From an uncultured Oscillospiraceae bacterium (lineage in GTDB: Bacteria; Bacillota; Clostridia; Oscillospirales; Oscillospiraceae), in NCBI GenBank assembly GCA_910588455.1, contig CAJUPG010000075.1:1-9249 (forward strand): 9,249 nucleotides of DNA. Direction: 5' to 3'. The position numbers and the translations under genes were made by a program. Below are positions 1 through 6,773 of the stretch, in pieces; the first letter of the stretch is position 1; every line of letters begins with the position of its first letter. The notes beneath the pieces were generated by a model. It did no database searches. It saw only the letters and a program-made list of their open reading frames with translations, and had not been told where the DNA came from.

Positions 1-548
1 CCATCCCCGGCATGGTGGTCATGTCCCCCGCCGACGACGTGGAGGCCCGGGCCGCCGTCAAGGCCGCCTATGAGCACCAGGGGCCGGTCTACCTGCGCTT
101 TGGCCGGCTGGCGGTGCCGGTGTTCCACGACGAGTCCACGTTCCGCTTTGAAATCGGAAAGGGCGAGCTGCTCCGGGAGGGCAGCGACGTAGCCATTCTG
201 GCCAACGGCCTTCTGGTAAACGAAGCTTTGATGGCTGCGGAAGCTCTGGCTCGGGATGGGATCTCCGCCCGGGTGGTCAACCTGTGCACCATCAAGCCCC
301 TGGACGAGGAAATCGTTCTGGCGGCGGCCCGGGACTGCGGAAAGATCATCACCTGCGAGGAGCACAACATTCTGGGCGGCCTTGGCGAGGCCGTGTGCGG
401 ACTGCTGAGCGAAAAATGCCCCACTCCCGTGCGCCGGATCGGCGTAAACGACGTCTTTGGACACTCCGGGCCGGCTGCGGCGCTGCTGAAGCAATTCGGC
501 CTGAGCGCGGAGCATATTGTGGAGGTTGCCACGGAATTTTGCAAATAA
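1..548 (+). CDS. Transketolase, C-terminal subunit (5' end cut by window edge)
   Basis: This is the last 182 codons (reading frame from base 3) of the C-terminal half of a split transketolase, the thiamine-diphosphate enzyme that moves two-carbon ketol units in the non-oxidative pentose phosphate pathway. Seen directly: an opening IPGMVVMSPADDVEARAAV segment, YLRFGRLAVPVF, the C-terminal-domain motif EEHNILGGLGEAV, and FGHSGPAAALLKQFG near the end. Together these match the end of the pyrimidine-binding domain plus the transketolase C-terminal domain. Split-subunit C halves are usually about 310 residues, so roughly 130 residues lie upstream of the window. An ATG at 12 is internal, because the frame is open to the window edge and the residues before it fit the family. 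The N-terminal subunit is expected immediately upstream. A DXS or pyruvate dehydrogenase E1 beta relative is less likely given the GRLAVPVF and EEHNILGGLGEA motifs. Confidence 0.9.
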   Translation, partial: IPGMVVMSPADDVEARAAVKAAYEHQGPVYLRFGRLAVPVFHDESTFRFEIGKGELLREGSDVAILANGLLVNEALMAAEALARDGISARVVNLCTIKPLDEEIVLAAARDCGKIITCEEHNILGGLGEAVCGLLSEKCPTPVRRIGVNDVFGHSGPAAALLKQFGLSAEHIVEVATEFCK

Positions 549-553
549 CCCCA

Positions 554-592
554 AAAGAGGGCAGGAAACCGGTCCGGTTTCCTGCCCTCTTT
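554..592. terminator. Bidirectional intrinsic terminator between convergent genes
   Basis: Bases 554-572 and 574-592 form a perfect 19-bp inverted repeat around a single central T. It lies 5 bases after the transketolase stop and 14 bases from the stop of the minus-strand gene. The stem ends in an A3/T3 tract, so each strand reads a short T run at its 3' side (CTTT on plus, CTTTT on minus). The T runs are short, but stem strength and placement between two convergent stops make a shared terminator the best reading. Confidence 0.75.
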
Positions 593-606
593 CCGTCTAT
601 CGTATT

Positions 607-1005
607 TTATTCGTCCTTGGGCTCCTCTGCCTCCGGGCTCTCGGGCTGGGCGGGGAATTCGGTGACATTGCTCTCCTCCGCCGCTACCGTGATCTCCACC
701 TCTACCGGCGCATCCTCAGGCTCGCCGGCAGCCGCCTTCAGCTGGCTGATGCGCTCGTTGTTGGTCTCAATGGCGGCCTTGGCGGCAGTGATGCGCTCGC
801 AGGCGGCGGCATAGGCCCCGCCGGCTACTGCGCCGTGCTCGGCGTAGTACAGCTTGCCCAGCTCTACATAAGCCTTCTTGATGGTATCTTCCTCACCCAT
901 GTTGGCAGTTTTCAGCTTGGCGATCTCCGCCAGCTGCATGGATTTCGCAACCCCGGACTGGACCAGATCCGTCGCTTTGCCCTTCAATTCGTCAAAAAAT
1001 GCCAT
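607..1005 (-). CDS. Small coiled-coil protein with acidic C-terminal tail, function unknown
   Basis: A 132-residue protein I cannot assign a function. The first ~95 residues are strongly helical: an amphipathic start (MAFFDELKGKATDLVQSGV), then KSMQLAEIAKLKTANMGEEDTI, KKAYVELGKLYYAEHG, and a final helix ACERITAAKAAIETNNERI. From about residue 95 the chain is proline-rich and acidic, with many Glu and Asp and a single Lys. From memory, the N-terminal part resembles small clostridial proteins that carry a C-terminal zinc ribbon. Here there are no paired cysteines and the tail replaces that ribbon. There is no signal peptide or transmembrane segment, so it is probably cytoplasmic. The start is firm: AAGGAGG (plus-strand 1014-1020) lies 8 bases before the ATG. 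The gene is monocistronic, convergent with the transketolase and divergent from the glycosyltransferase. Confidence 0.8.
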   Translation of the reverse strand: MAFFDELKGKATDLVQSGVAKSMQLAEIAKLKTANMGEEDTIKKAYVELGKLYYAEHGAVAGGAYAAACERITAAKAAIETNNERISQLKAAAGEPEDAPVEVEITVAAEESNVTEFPAQPESPEAEEPKDE

Positions 1006-1049
1006 AGTGCAAACCTCCTTAAAACTACGGTTTCCCGTGTGCTGGCATT

Positions 1050-1078
1050 ATTCTAACCCATTTTGTCTCAAGACGCAA
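1050..1078 (-). promoter_or_regulatory. Possible sigma-A promoter for the small coiled-coil gene
   Basis: On the minus strand, TAGAAT (plus 1050-1055) lies 17 bases from TTGCGT (plus 1073-1078). The -10 matches 5 of 6 consensus bases; the -35 matches only TTG. Transcription would start around 1043, giving a leader of about 38 bases with the AAGGAGG site. Spacing is ideal but the -35 is weak. Confidence 0.45.
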
Positions 1079-1115
1079 TACGTCCGGCGGCGATTTAATC
1101 GTTTTTTTATGTTCC

Positions 1116-1144
1116 TTGCACCTGGATTTAAGTTTGTGTATAAT
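1116..1144 (+). promoter_or_regulatory. Strong sigma-A promoter for the membrane glycosyltransferase
   Basis: TTGCAC (1116-1121) and a perfect TATAAT (1139-1144) are separated by exactly 17 bases, in an AT-rich stretch unlike the GC-rich surroundings. Transcription would begin around 1151, about 34 bases before the ATG at 1185. The TTG of the -35 box is in frame with the gene, but it cannot be the start codon because it lies upstream of the transcript. Confidence 0.8.
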
Positions 1145-1184
1145 AGAGTGCAGATCAATCCATTTTTGGGAAAGAAGGCTGCTT

Positions 1185-2624
1185 ATGAACCGAACCCGAC
1201 TGGGCACCCTGGGGGAAGGCGTGTGCCTGTTTTGCGCCCTGGGCTTTTGCATTCTGATCCTGCTCCAAAATCTGCTCCGGGCCGCCGCCCCTCTGGGGCT
1301 TGTGGTGCTGGGGGGGCTCCTGTGCGCCGCGGCGGTCCTGTGGCTGGGGGGGCGGGTGGTCCTGTCCGTCCGGGGGGCCCTGCTGGCGCTGTTTCTGCTG
1401 CGGCTGGCCATCGCCCTGGGGGTCATCTTTTTCATCGGAGGGCAGCCCATCCAGGACTTCCAGACCATGTACCAGGCCGCTCAGGAGCTGGCCCGGGGGG
1501 AGCACGGCTATCTGGACAAGCTCTACTTTTTCAACTGGGCCTATCAGACGGGCTTTGTGGCCTATGAAGCCCTGCTGCTGAAGCTTTTCGGCCCGGGACA
1601 GCTCTCCCTTCAAATTATGAACGCCCTCTGGATGGCGGGGACGGGCTGTCTGGTCTATCTGCTGGCCCTGGACATTCTCCCCCGGCGCACCGCCCAGCGG
1701 GCGGCCCTGCTGTACGCGCTGTATCCCGCCCCCTATTTTCTGGCGGGGGTGCTCACCAACCAGCATCTGGCGGTGTTTCTGTTCTACCTGGCCTTTTACG
1801 TCATGCGAAAGCCCAGCGTCCCCCGGCTGCTGGCGGCGGGGGGGCTGCTGGCACTGGGAAACGCTGTCCGGGCCCTGGCAGCGGTGCTGCTGCTGGCGGC
1901 GGTGCTGTGGCTGCTTCTTGGCGGGCTGCTGAAAAAAGAGTCCCTCAAACCGGCGCTGCTCCGCTGCGCCCTGCTGGCGGGGAGCTATTTTCTGGCCTTC
2001 GCCCTGCTGAACTTCGGGGTGACCGCCTCCGGCATGAACCCGGAGGGGCTGGCCAACAACCAGCCCATGTGGAAGTTCGTACTGGGCTTGAACCAGGAGT
2101 CCAACGGGAGCTGGAACCAGGCGGACTACGACGCCTACCTGTCCCTCCCCACCCAGGAGGGGGACGCCGCCATGCGGGCGGAAGTGAAACACCGCCTGTC
2201 CGCCGGACCGGTTCGTCTGGCAGGGCTGGCGGTGCGCAAGAGCGGAGTGATGTGGGGGGCGGACGAATATATGTTCTGGGGCTTCGGCCATCTGGATCCC
2301 CAGGCGGGGCTGGGCCCCTTCACCGTGAACCAGTGGACCCAGATCCTGGCCCGGGGGGACAAGGGGGTTTATATCGCTGTTTTTGCCCTGGCCCTGGCGG
2401 GCTTCCTGGGCTGGGTCCGGGACGGCACCCGGGGAAGGCTCCCCCTGCTGCTCACCCTGGTGTTCTGCGGCTATTACGCGGTCCATCTGATCCTGGAGGT
2501 CCAGTCCCGCTACCGCTACTTTCTGATGCCGGCGGTGTTTCTCATCGCGGGCGCCGGACTGGAGCTGCTGTGGCCCCAGCCCGGTCCCAGACAGGTCAGA
2601 CTTGATAACAGCCCCCGCCGATAA
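1185..2624 (+). CDS. GT-C fold membrane glycosyltransferase, GT39/ArnT-like
   Basis: A 479-residue polytopic membrane protein, probably a lipid-phosphate-sugar-dependent glycosyltransferase of the GT-C superfamily acting on the outer face of the membrane. Hydrophobic segments occur at about residues 11-31, 36-60, 64-85, 120-135, 150-163, 174-190, 194-207, 215-248, 258-280, 394-410, 418-436 and 445-463. Features that fit the family: an acidic residue in the first outer loop (D91 in QPIQDFQTMYQAA), a long extracytoplasmic loop at about 281-392, and EVQSRYRYFLMP (438-449), a motif I associate with GT39-type proteins. The start at 1185 is chosen because GGGAAAGAAGG ends 6 bases upstream and the promoter TATAAT lies at 1139-1144; a longer reading from TTG 1116 would begin inside the promoter. 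Donor and acceptor cannot be read from sequence. The 3' end overlaps the convergent nucleoside kinase by 29 bases. Confidence 0.75.
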   Translation: MNRTRLGTLGEGVCLFCALGFCILILLQNLLRAAAPLGLVVLGGLLCAAAVLWLGGRVVLSVRGALLALFLLRLAIALGVIFFIGGQPIQDFQTMYQAAQELARGEHGYLDKLYFFNWAYQTGFVAYEALLLKLFGPGQLSLQIMNALWMAGTGCLVYLLALDILPRRTAQRAALLYALYPAPYFLAGVLTNQHLAVFLFYLAFYVMRKPSVPRLLAAGGLLALGNAVRALAAVLLLAAVLWLLLGGLLKKESLKPALLRCALLAGSYFLAFALLNFGVTASGMNPEGLANNQPMWKFVLGLNQESNGSWNQADYDAYLSLPTQEGDAAMRAEVKHRLSAGPVRLAGLAVRKSGVMWGADEYMFWGFGHLDPQAGLGPFTVNQWTQILARGDKGVYIAVFALALAGFLGWVRDGTRGRLPLLLTLVFCGYYAVHLILEVQSRYRYFLMPAVFLIAGAGLELLWPQPGPRQVRLDNSPRR

Positions 2625-4266
2625 ACTCCCGCATAAGGGAGGTTTTAGGCACGTCGTCGGCGGGAATGGGCAGGAAGTAATTCAAAAACTTCAGCAGCCG
2701 CTTGGCTTCGATATACTCCTCGCTGTCCCGGGGAACGCCGAAGAGCAGGGGCTGGACATAGGGCTTGAGCACGGCGGTCTCGTAGATCAGGGCGGAGTTG
2801 AAAATCATGTCCGCGCTGTCCTGGAAGGGGAAAATATTCTCCTCCTCCCCCCGCCGCACGGAGGGCCACATTTTGATGGTGGCCTGGGCGCTGTGGCCCC
2901 GGGTCCGGGCGTCCCGCTCAATCCGCCGCAAAAGCCGGGCGTCGGTGGTGGGAATCCGGTTGTGGTCGTCGATGTTCAGGGTGGTCAGGCAGCTGATGTA
3001 GATCCGGTACTTGCTCTGCTGGGGCAGGGAGTGGGTAAACTGCTCGTTGAGGCAGTGAATGCCCTCAATCACCAGCACATCCCCATCCCCCAGGGTGAGG
3101 AAATTGCCGTTGTATTCCCGAACGCCCTTTTTGAAGTTATAGGTGGGCAGCTCTACCGTCTCGCCGTTGAGAAGGCGCACCATATCCGTGTTGAACTGCT
3201 CCACGTCCATAGCGCCCAGGCCCTCAAAATCGTAATTGCCCTTCTCGTCCCGGGGGGTGTCCACCCGGTTTTTGAAGTAGTTGTCGGTGGCGATGGCGTG
3301 GGGCCGCAGGCCGCAGGCCCACAGCTGGGTGGACAGCCGGTGGGAGAAGGTGGTCTTGCCGGAGGAGGAGGGGCCGGCGATCATGACAAAGCGGACCTCC
3401 CTGCGTCCGGCGATCTCGGCGGCGATGTCGCCGATCTTCTTTTCCATCATGGCCTCATGGGCCAGAATCAGCGGCGTGGCCCTCCCCTGGGAGATGGTGG
3501 TGTTCAGCTCCGCCACGCTGGAGGCGTCCAGGGCCTGGGAGCGCAGGGTGGACGCGTAGAGCTCCCGAAACACTTTTTGGGAGGGCCGGAACTCCCCCAG
3601 CTCTTTTGGGTTTTTCTGGGTGGGCAGGCGCAGGACGAAGCCGCTTTCAAACAGCTCCAGCCCGAAGCATTTGATATAACCGGTATCCGGCGCCATATAG
3701 CCGTAGAAGTAGTCCACAAAGCCGTCCAGGGAGTAGACGTTCACATGGGAGTTGATCCGGAATTCAAACAGCCGGGCCTTGTGGAACATCCGGGCCTTCT
3801 GAAACAGGTCCACCGCGTCGTCAGTGCTCACGGAGCGCTTTTCAATGGGTACAGCCTGACTGGACAGCTCCCGCATCCGCGCCTCCACCCGGTCCAGCAG
3901 GGCCTGGTCCAGGGTGAAGCTGCCCCGGGCCAGAACAAACAGGGCACTGCTGAGGGAATACTCCACCGACAGGCGCTCCACCCGCTCCGACCCCACTACG
4001 TCATGGAACGCCTTGAGCATCAGAAATACTGCGCTGCGCTCATAGGTCTGGATGCCGGGCTTATCCTGGGCGGTGACCATCCGCAGGGTGCAGTCCCGGT
4101 CCAAAACCTTGTGCAGCTCGCACAGCTTCCCGTCCCGGTTGACCAGCAGGATGTCCCAGGGGATTTTGTGCTGTACATCCGCCGCGACGGTCCGGTAGGG
4201 CGTTCCATAGGGGTAGGCGTATTCTTCGCCGTCCACTGTGACCTTTACCATTTTCTTCTCTTCCAT
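2596..4266 (-). CDS. Nucleoside (uridine-type) kinase with N-terminal TGS/ThrRS-like region
   Basis: A 556-residue two-part protein. Residues 7 to ~65 look like a TGS domain (VKVTVDGEEYAYPYGTPY), and about 70-270 resemble the threonyl-tRNA synthetase second additional domain (region around FHKARLFEFRINSHVNVYSL). The C-terminal ~265 residues are a P-loop phosphotransferase of the uridine kinase/phosphoribulokinase family. Its Walker A is GPSSSGKT (298-305), ATDNYF (326-331) matches the substrate-site Asp region, DVLVIEGIHCLNE (396-408) is the Walker B region, and the Arg-rich RLLRRIERDARTRG (444-457) fits the lid. There are no synthetase catalytic motifs, so it should phosphorylate a nucleoside in salvage rather than charge tRNA. 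AGGAGG (plus 4274-4279), 7 bases from the ATG, supports the first Met over the Met at residue 6. The gene appears monocistronic. The exact nucleoside substrate is inferred only at family level. Confidence 0.88.
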   Translation of the reverse strand: MEEKKMVKVTVDGEEYAYPYGTPYRTVAADVQHKIPWDILLVNRDGKLCELHKVLDRDCTLRMVTAQDKPGIQTYERSAVFLMLKAFHDVVGSERVERLSVEYSLSSALFVLARGSFTLDQALLDRVEARMRELSSQAVPIEKRSVSTDDAVDLFQKARMFHKARLFEFRINSHVNVYSLDGFVDYFYGYMAPDTGYIKCFGLELFESGFVLRLPTQKNPKELGEFRPSQKVFRELYASTLRSQALDASSVAELNTTISQGRATPLILAHEAMMEKKIGDIAAEIAGRREVRFVMIAGPSSSGKTTFSHRLSTQLWACGLRPHAIATDNYFKNRVDTPRDEKGNYDFEGLGAMDVEQFNTDMVRLLNGETVELPTYNFKKGVREYNGNFLTLGDGDVLVIEGIHCLNEQFTHSLPQQSKYRIYISCLTTLNIDDHNRIPTTDARLLRRIERDARTRGHSAQATIKMWPSVRRGEEENIFPFQDSADMIFNSALIYETAVLKPYVQPLLFGVPRDSEEYIEAKRLLKFLNYFLPIPADDVPKTSLMREFIGGGCYQV

Positions 4267-4293
4267 GGGGTGGCCTCCTCTGCGTTTTTCTTA

Positions 4294-4322
4294 ATCATAC
4301 GATATTTTGCGGAAAAATACAA
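4294..4322 (-). promoter_or_regulatory. Probable sigma-A promoter for the nucleoside kinase
   Basis: On the minus strand TATGAT (plus 4294-4299, 5 of 6 matches) lies 17 bases from TTGTAT (plus 4317-4322, 4 of 6 matches). This is 27 bases upstream of the start codon, in an AT-rich stretch. It sits back to back with the rightward T-box promoter; the two -35 boxes are 34 bases apart. Confidence 0.6.
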
Positions 4323-4356
4323 GGAGATTTCCTGCCTGGTTGGGCCAAAACCCGTC

Positions 4357-4386
4357 TTGACAAAGGCCCTCTTTTTATGCTATAGT
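4357..4386 (+). promoter_or_regulatory. Sigma-A promoter for the T-box / transporter / tyrS transcript
   Basis: A perfect TTGACA (4357-4362) is followed after 18 bases by TATAGT (4381-4386, 5 of 6). Transcription would start near 4393, directly ahead of the T-box stem I. Confidence 0.85.
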
Positions 4387-4392
4387 CTCGTT

Positions 4393-4658
4393 AATGCGTC
4401 GAAGCGGCCAGTAGCGCCGGTCCAGCTGCCAAGAGAGCCCCCGGTCGGTGGAAGGGGGAGAGCGGGCCGGAAGGGCGAATTACCCCGCGGAGCAGCCCCC
4501 TGAACCGGCCCCGGGCCGCAGTAGGGCCGGACGGGTGCGCCCGATACTGCGCCGGAGTCCCGTACTCCATAAGGTCCGCCCCGCGAGGGCCGGACAAGCC
4601 AGAGGTGGTACCGCAATTCAATGCCCTCTGTTCCCAAAAGGGAACGGAGGGCATTTTC
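4393..4658 (+). promoter_or_regulatory. T-box riboswitch, probable tyrosine specifier (UAC)
   Basis: A tRNA-sensing leader upstream of the transporter-tyrS operon. Stem I: GCGG 4404-4407 can pair with CCGC 4485-4488. AGTA (4410-4413) faces GAA (4477-4479), as in the specifier-loop S-turn, and one base later comes TAC (4481-4483), a Tyr codon. The AGAGAG motif (4432-4437) and a distal hairpin CCCCC/GGGGG (4438-4442 with 4454-4458), whose loop contains GGTGG, are typical of stem I. Middle helices include GCAGTA/TACTGC (4518-4523 with 4545-4550) and GGAGT/ACTCC (4554-4558 with 4564-4568). The T-box core AGAGGTGGTACCGC is at 4601-4614. In the antiterminator, AGAGG (4601-4605) pairs with CCTCT (4625-4629) and GC with GC around the UGGUACC bulge. 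UGGU matches an ACCA tRNA end, consistent with the A73 of tRNA-Tyr. Uncharged tRNA-Tyr should switch expression on. Confidence 0.9.
4621..4658 (+). terminator. T-box regulated intrinsic terminator
   Basis: Bases 4621-4635 pair with 4640-4654 over 15 positions (one T-G wobble) around an AAAA loop, followed by TTTTC. The left arm includes CCTCT 4625-4629, the same bases used by the antiterminator, so the two folds exclude each other. This is the off state of the switch. Confidence 0.88.
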
Positions 4659-4662
4659 ATTT

Positions 4663-4669
4663 AAGGAGG
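4663..4669 (+). promoter_or_regulatory. Ribosome binding site that favours GTG 4677 over ATG 4671
   Basis: AAGGAGG at 4663-4669 lies only 1 base before the ATG at 4671, too close for normal initiation. It lies 7 bases before the in-frame GTG at 4677, which is ideal. The GTG is therefore the likelier start of the transporter. Confidence 0.7.
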
Positions 4670-4676
4670 AATGTCT

Positions 4677-5516
4677 GTGGCCGATTCCCGGCGGGGGACG
4701 CTGTATGTGTTTTTGGCGGCAGTGCTGTGCGCCTTGGGAGGGCTGTGCATCAAGGCGATCCCCTGGAACGGTATGTCCATCAACGGTGGGCGCACCATCA
4801 TTGCCGCAGGGGTGATCGGGCTGTATCTGGCCTGGAGGGGCCACCGGCTCCGGCTGAACCGGTGGATTTTCCTGGGCGCCCTGTGCGTGTTCGGCACCAA
4901 CGCCCTGTTTTCCGTGGCCAACAAGCTGACCACCGCCGCCAACACCATTGTGCTGCAATTCACCGCCCCCATTTTCGTGATCTGGTTCTCGATTCTGTTT
5001 TTCCGGCAAAAACCGGGCAAGCTGGACCTGGCCGCCTGCGCCTGCGTGCTGGGGGGCGTGGTCTGCTTCTTTGTGGACAGCCTGTCCGCCGGGGGAACCC
5101 TGGGCAACGTGCTGGCCCTGCTGTCCGGGATGGCCTACGCGGGGGTATTCCTGCTCAACGATCTCCCCGACAGCGACCCCATCTCGTCGGTATTTTGGGG
5201 GGATATCATCAGCGCCGCGGCGGGCCTGCCCTTTCTGGTGCGGGAGACGGATTTTTCCCCTCTCCCCATGCTCAGTCTGGTGGTGCTGGGGGTATTTCAG
5301 GTGGCGCTGGCCTATATCCTGATGGTGGAGGGCCTGAAAACCACCCCCGCCGTCACCGCAAGCCTGGTCTCCGGCGTCGAGCCGGTGCTCAACCCCATTC
5401 TGGTGGCCCTGTTTTACCGGGAGCCCATCGGCCCGCTGGCCCTGACCGGGGCGGCCATTGTCCTCATCAGCGTAATGACCTATAATATTTTACGAATAAA
5501 GGAGAACACAACATGA
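4677..5516 (+). CDS. EamA/DMT-family transporter in a tyrosine T-box operon
   Basis: A 279-residue inner membrane transporter of the drug/metabolite superfamily with two EamA repeats, about ten hydrophobic helices in all (roughly residues 9-26, 37-53, 62-80, 88-108, 117-134, 142-160, 170-187, 196-216, 222-246 and 252-271). The first repeat carries TTAANTIVLQFTAPIFVIW (85-103). The second carries the family-typical TTPAVTASLVSGVEPVLNP (222-240), with E235 before the Pro. The start is GTG 4677; the in-frame ATG six bases earlier would give 281 residues. The gene lies directly after the T-box terminator and its stop overlaps the tyrS start by 4 bases (ATGA), so the two are co-transcribed and probably translationally coupled. 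EamA proteins move amino acids and other metabolites. Context suggests tyrosine or another aromatic amino acid, but this is inference and the direction of transport cannot be read from sequence. Confidence 0.85.
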   Translation: MADSRRGTLYVFLAAVLCALGGLCIKAIPWNGMSINGGRTIIAAGVIGLYLAWRGHRLRLNRWIFLGALCVFGTNALFSVANKLTTAANTIVLQFTAPIFVIWFSILFFRQKPGKLDLAACACVLGGVVCFFVDSLSAGGTLGNVLALLSGMAYAGVFLLNDLPDSDPISSVFWGDIISAAAGLPFLVRETDFSPLPMLSLVVLGVFQVALAYILMVEGLKTTPAVTASLVSGVEPVLNPILVALFYREPIGPLALTGAAIVLISVMTYNILRIKENTT

Positions 5517-6733
5517 CCTGCTACGAAGAACTGAAGGCCCGGGGGCTCATTGCCCAGGTGACCAACGAGGAAGAGATTTCCAACATGATTAACCAGGGGA
5601 AGGCCGTCTTTTACATCGGCTTCGACCCCACCGCTGACTCCCTCCACGTGGGCCACTTTATGGCCCTGTGCCTGATGAAGCGCCTGCAAATGGCGGGCAA
5701 CCGGCCCATCGCCCTCATTGGCGGGGGCACCGGCATGATCGGCGACCCCTCCGGCCGCACGGATATGCGCTCCATGATGACTCCGGAGACCATCCAGCAC
5801 AACTGCGACTGCTTCAAAAAGCAGATGGAGCGGTTCATTGCGTTCGGAGAGGGCAAGGCCCGGATGATCAACAACGCCGACTGGCTGCTGAAGCTGAACT
5901 ACGTGGAGCTGCTGCGGGAGGTGGGGGCCTGCTTCTCCGTGAACAATATGCTCCGGGCGGAGTGCTACAAGCAGCGCATGGAAAAGGGCCTGAGCTTCCT
6001 GGAATTCAACTACATGATTATGCAGTCCTACGACTTCTACTACCTGTTCCAGCATTACGGCTGCAATATGCAGTTCGGCGGCGACGACCAGTGGTCCAAT
6101 ATGCTGGGGGGCACCGAGCTCATTCGCCGGAAGCTGGGGGAGGACGCCCACGCCATGACCATCACCCTGCTTTTGAACTCCGAGGGCAAGAAGATGGGCA
6201 AGACCGCCAAGGGCGCGGTATGGCTGGATCCCAGCAAGACCAGCCCCTATGAGTTTTACCAGTACTGGCGCAACGTGGGCGACGGGGACGTGCTCAAATG
6301 CCTGCGGATGCTCACCTTCCTGCCCCTGGAGCAGATCAGCGAGATGGATTCCTGGGAGGGGTCCCAGCTGAACACTGCCAAGGAGATTCTGGCCTTTGAG
6401 CTGACCAGTCTGGTCCACGGCAGGGAGGAGGCGGAGAAGGCCCAGCAGGCCGCCAAGGCCCTGTTCATAGGGGGCGGCGATCTGGACAACGTGCCCTCCA
6501 CCACCCTGTCCGCCGGGGATTTGACCGAAGGGAGCATCGGCATCCTGGACCTGATGGTCAAGTGCAAGCTGGCTCCCTCCAAGAAAGAGGCCCGCCGTCT
6601 GGTGGAGCAGGGAGGCGTCACCGTCAATGAGGAGAAAATTTCCGACGTGAACGCCGCGTTCTCCCAGGATCAGCTGGCCGGGGGCCTGATGGTCCGGAAG
6701 GGAAAGAAGGTTTTTCACAGGGTTTCGGTATAA
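5513..6733 (+). CDS. tyrS: Tyrosyl-tRNA synthetase
   Basis: A 406-residue class I aminoacyl-tRNA synthetase that charges tRNA-Tyr with tyrosine in the cytoplasm; length is normal for bacterial TyrRS. Seen: FDPTADSLHVGH (37-48) with the HIGH-type signature HVGH; NYMIMQSYD (166-174) and FGGDDQW (188-194), which belong to the tyrosine and adenylate site; KKMGKT (226-231), the KMSKS equivalent; and a C-terminal S4 RNA-binding domain from about 341 (LMVKCKLAPSKKEARRLVEQ). AAAGGAG (5498-5504) is 8 bases before the ATG, inside the end of the transporter gene. It is the second gene of the T-box operon, so its expression should rise when tRNA-Tyr is uncharged. No terminator is evident after it; the next promoter begins 5 bases past the stop codon. 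Confidence 0.97.
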   Translation: MTCYEELKARGLIAQVTNEEEISNMINQGKAVFYIGFDPTADSLHVGHFMALCLMKRLQMAGNRPIALIGGGTGMIGDPSGRTDMRSMMTPETIQHNCDCFKKQMERFIAFGEGKARMINNADWLLKLNYVELLREVGACFSVNNMLRAECYKQRMEKGLSFLEFNYMIMQSYDFYYLFQHYGCNMQFGGDDQWSNMLGGTELIRRKLGEDAHAMTITLLLNSEGKKMGKTAKGAVWLDPSKTSPYEFYQYWRNVGDGDVLKCLRMLTFLPLEQISEMDSWEGSQLNTAKEILAFELTSLVHGREEAEKAQQAAKALFIGGGDLDNVPSTTLSAGDLTEGSIGILDLMVKCKLAPSKKEARRLVEQGGVTVNEEKISDVNAAFSQDQLAGGLMVRKGKKVFHRVSV

Positions 6734-6738
6734 TTTTC

Positions 6739-6767
6739 TTGACACCGGGCGAAAAAACCGTTAGAAT
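6739..6767 (+). promoter_or_regulatory. Sigma-A promoter for the rplU-prp-rpmA operon
   Basis: A perfect TTGACA (6739-6744) is separated by 17 bases from TAGAAT (6762-6767, 5 of 6). Transcription would start near 6774, leaving a leader of about 78 bases before rplU. It begins 5 bases after the tyrS stop, so the ribosomal genes have their own strong promoter. Confidence 0.88.
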
Positions 6768-6773
6768 AGAAAT

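Noticed and set aside
1116..1184. N-terminal extension of the glycosyltransferase from a TTG at 1116
   Set aside because: The TTG is the -35 box of a near-consensus promoter whose TATAAT is at 1139-1144, so it lies upstream of the transcript. ATG 1185 has a spaced ribosome binding site.
1155..2486. A 443-codon minus-strand frame opposite the glycosyltransferase
   Set aside because: Gln/Gly/Pro/His-rich antisense of a Leu-rich membrane protein, with no recognisable domain.
4480..4482. UUA (Leu) as the T-box specifier, one base earlier than UAC
   Set aside because: It would sit directly against the GAA of the S-turn. The UAC register leaves one spacer base and fits the downstream tyrS. The A73-compatible UGGU does not separate the two, so a model alignment should confirm it.
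2602..4503. A 633-codon open frame on the plus strand opposite the nucleoside kinase
   Set aside because: It mirrors the kinase gene, has a low-complexity Gly/Val/Gln/His-rich composition typical of antisense frames in GC-rich DNA, and runs into the T-box leader.
5480..6745. A 421-codon open frame on the minus strand opposite tyrS
   Set aside because: It is a complementary-strand shadow of tyrS, which has clear catalytic motifs. Its composition is unlike a real protein and it has no independent support.
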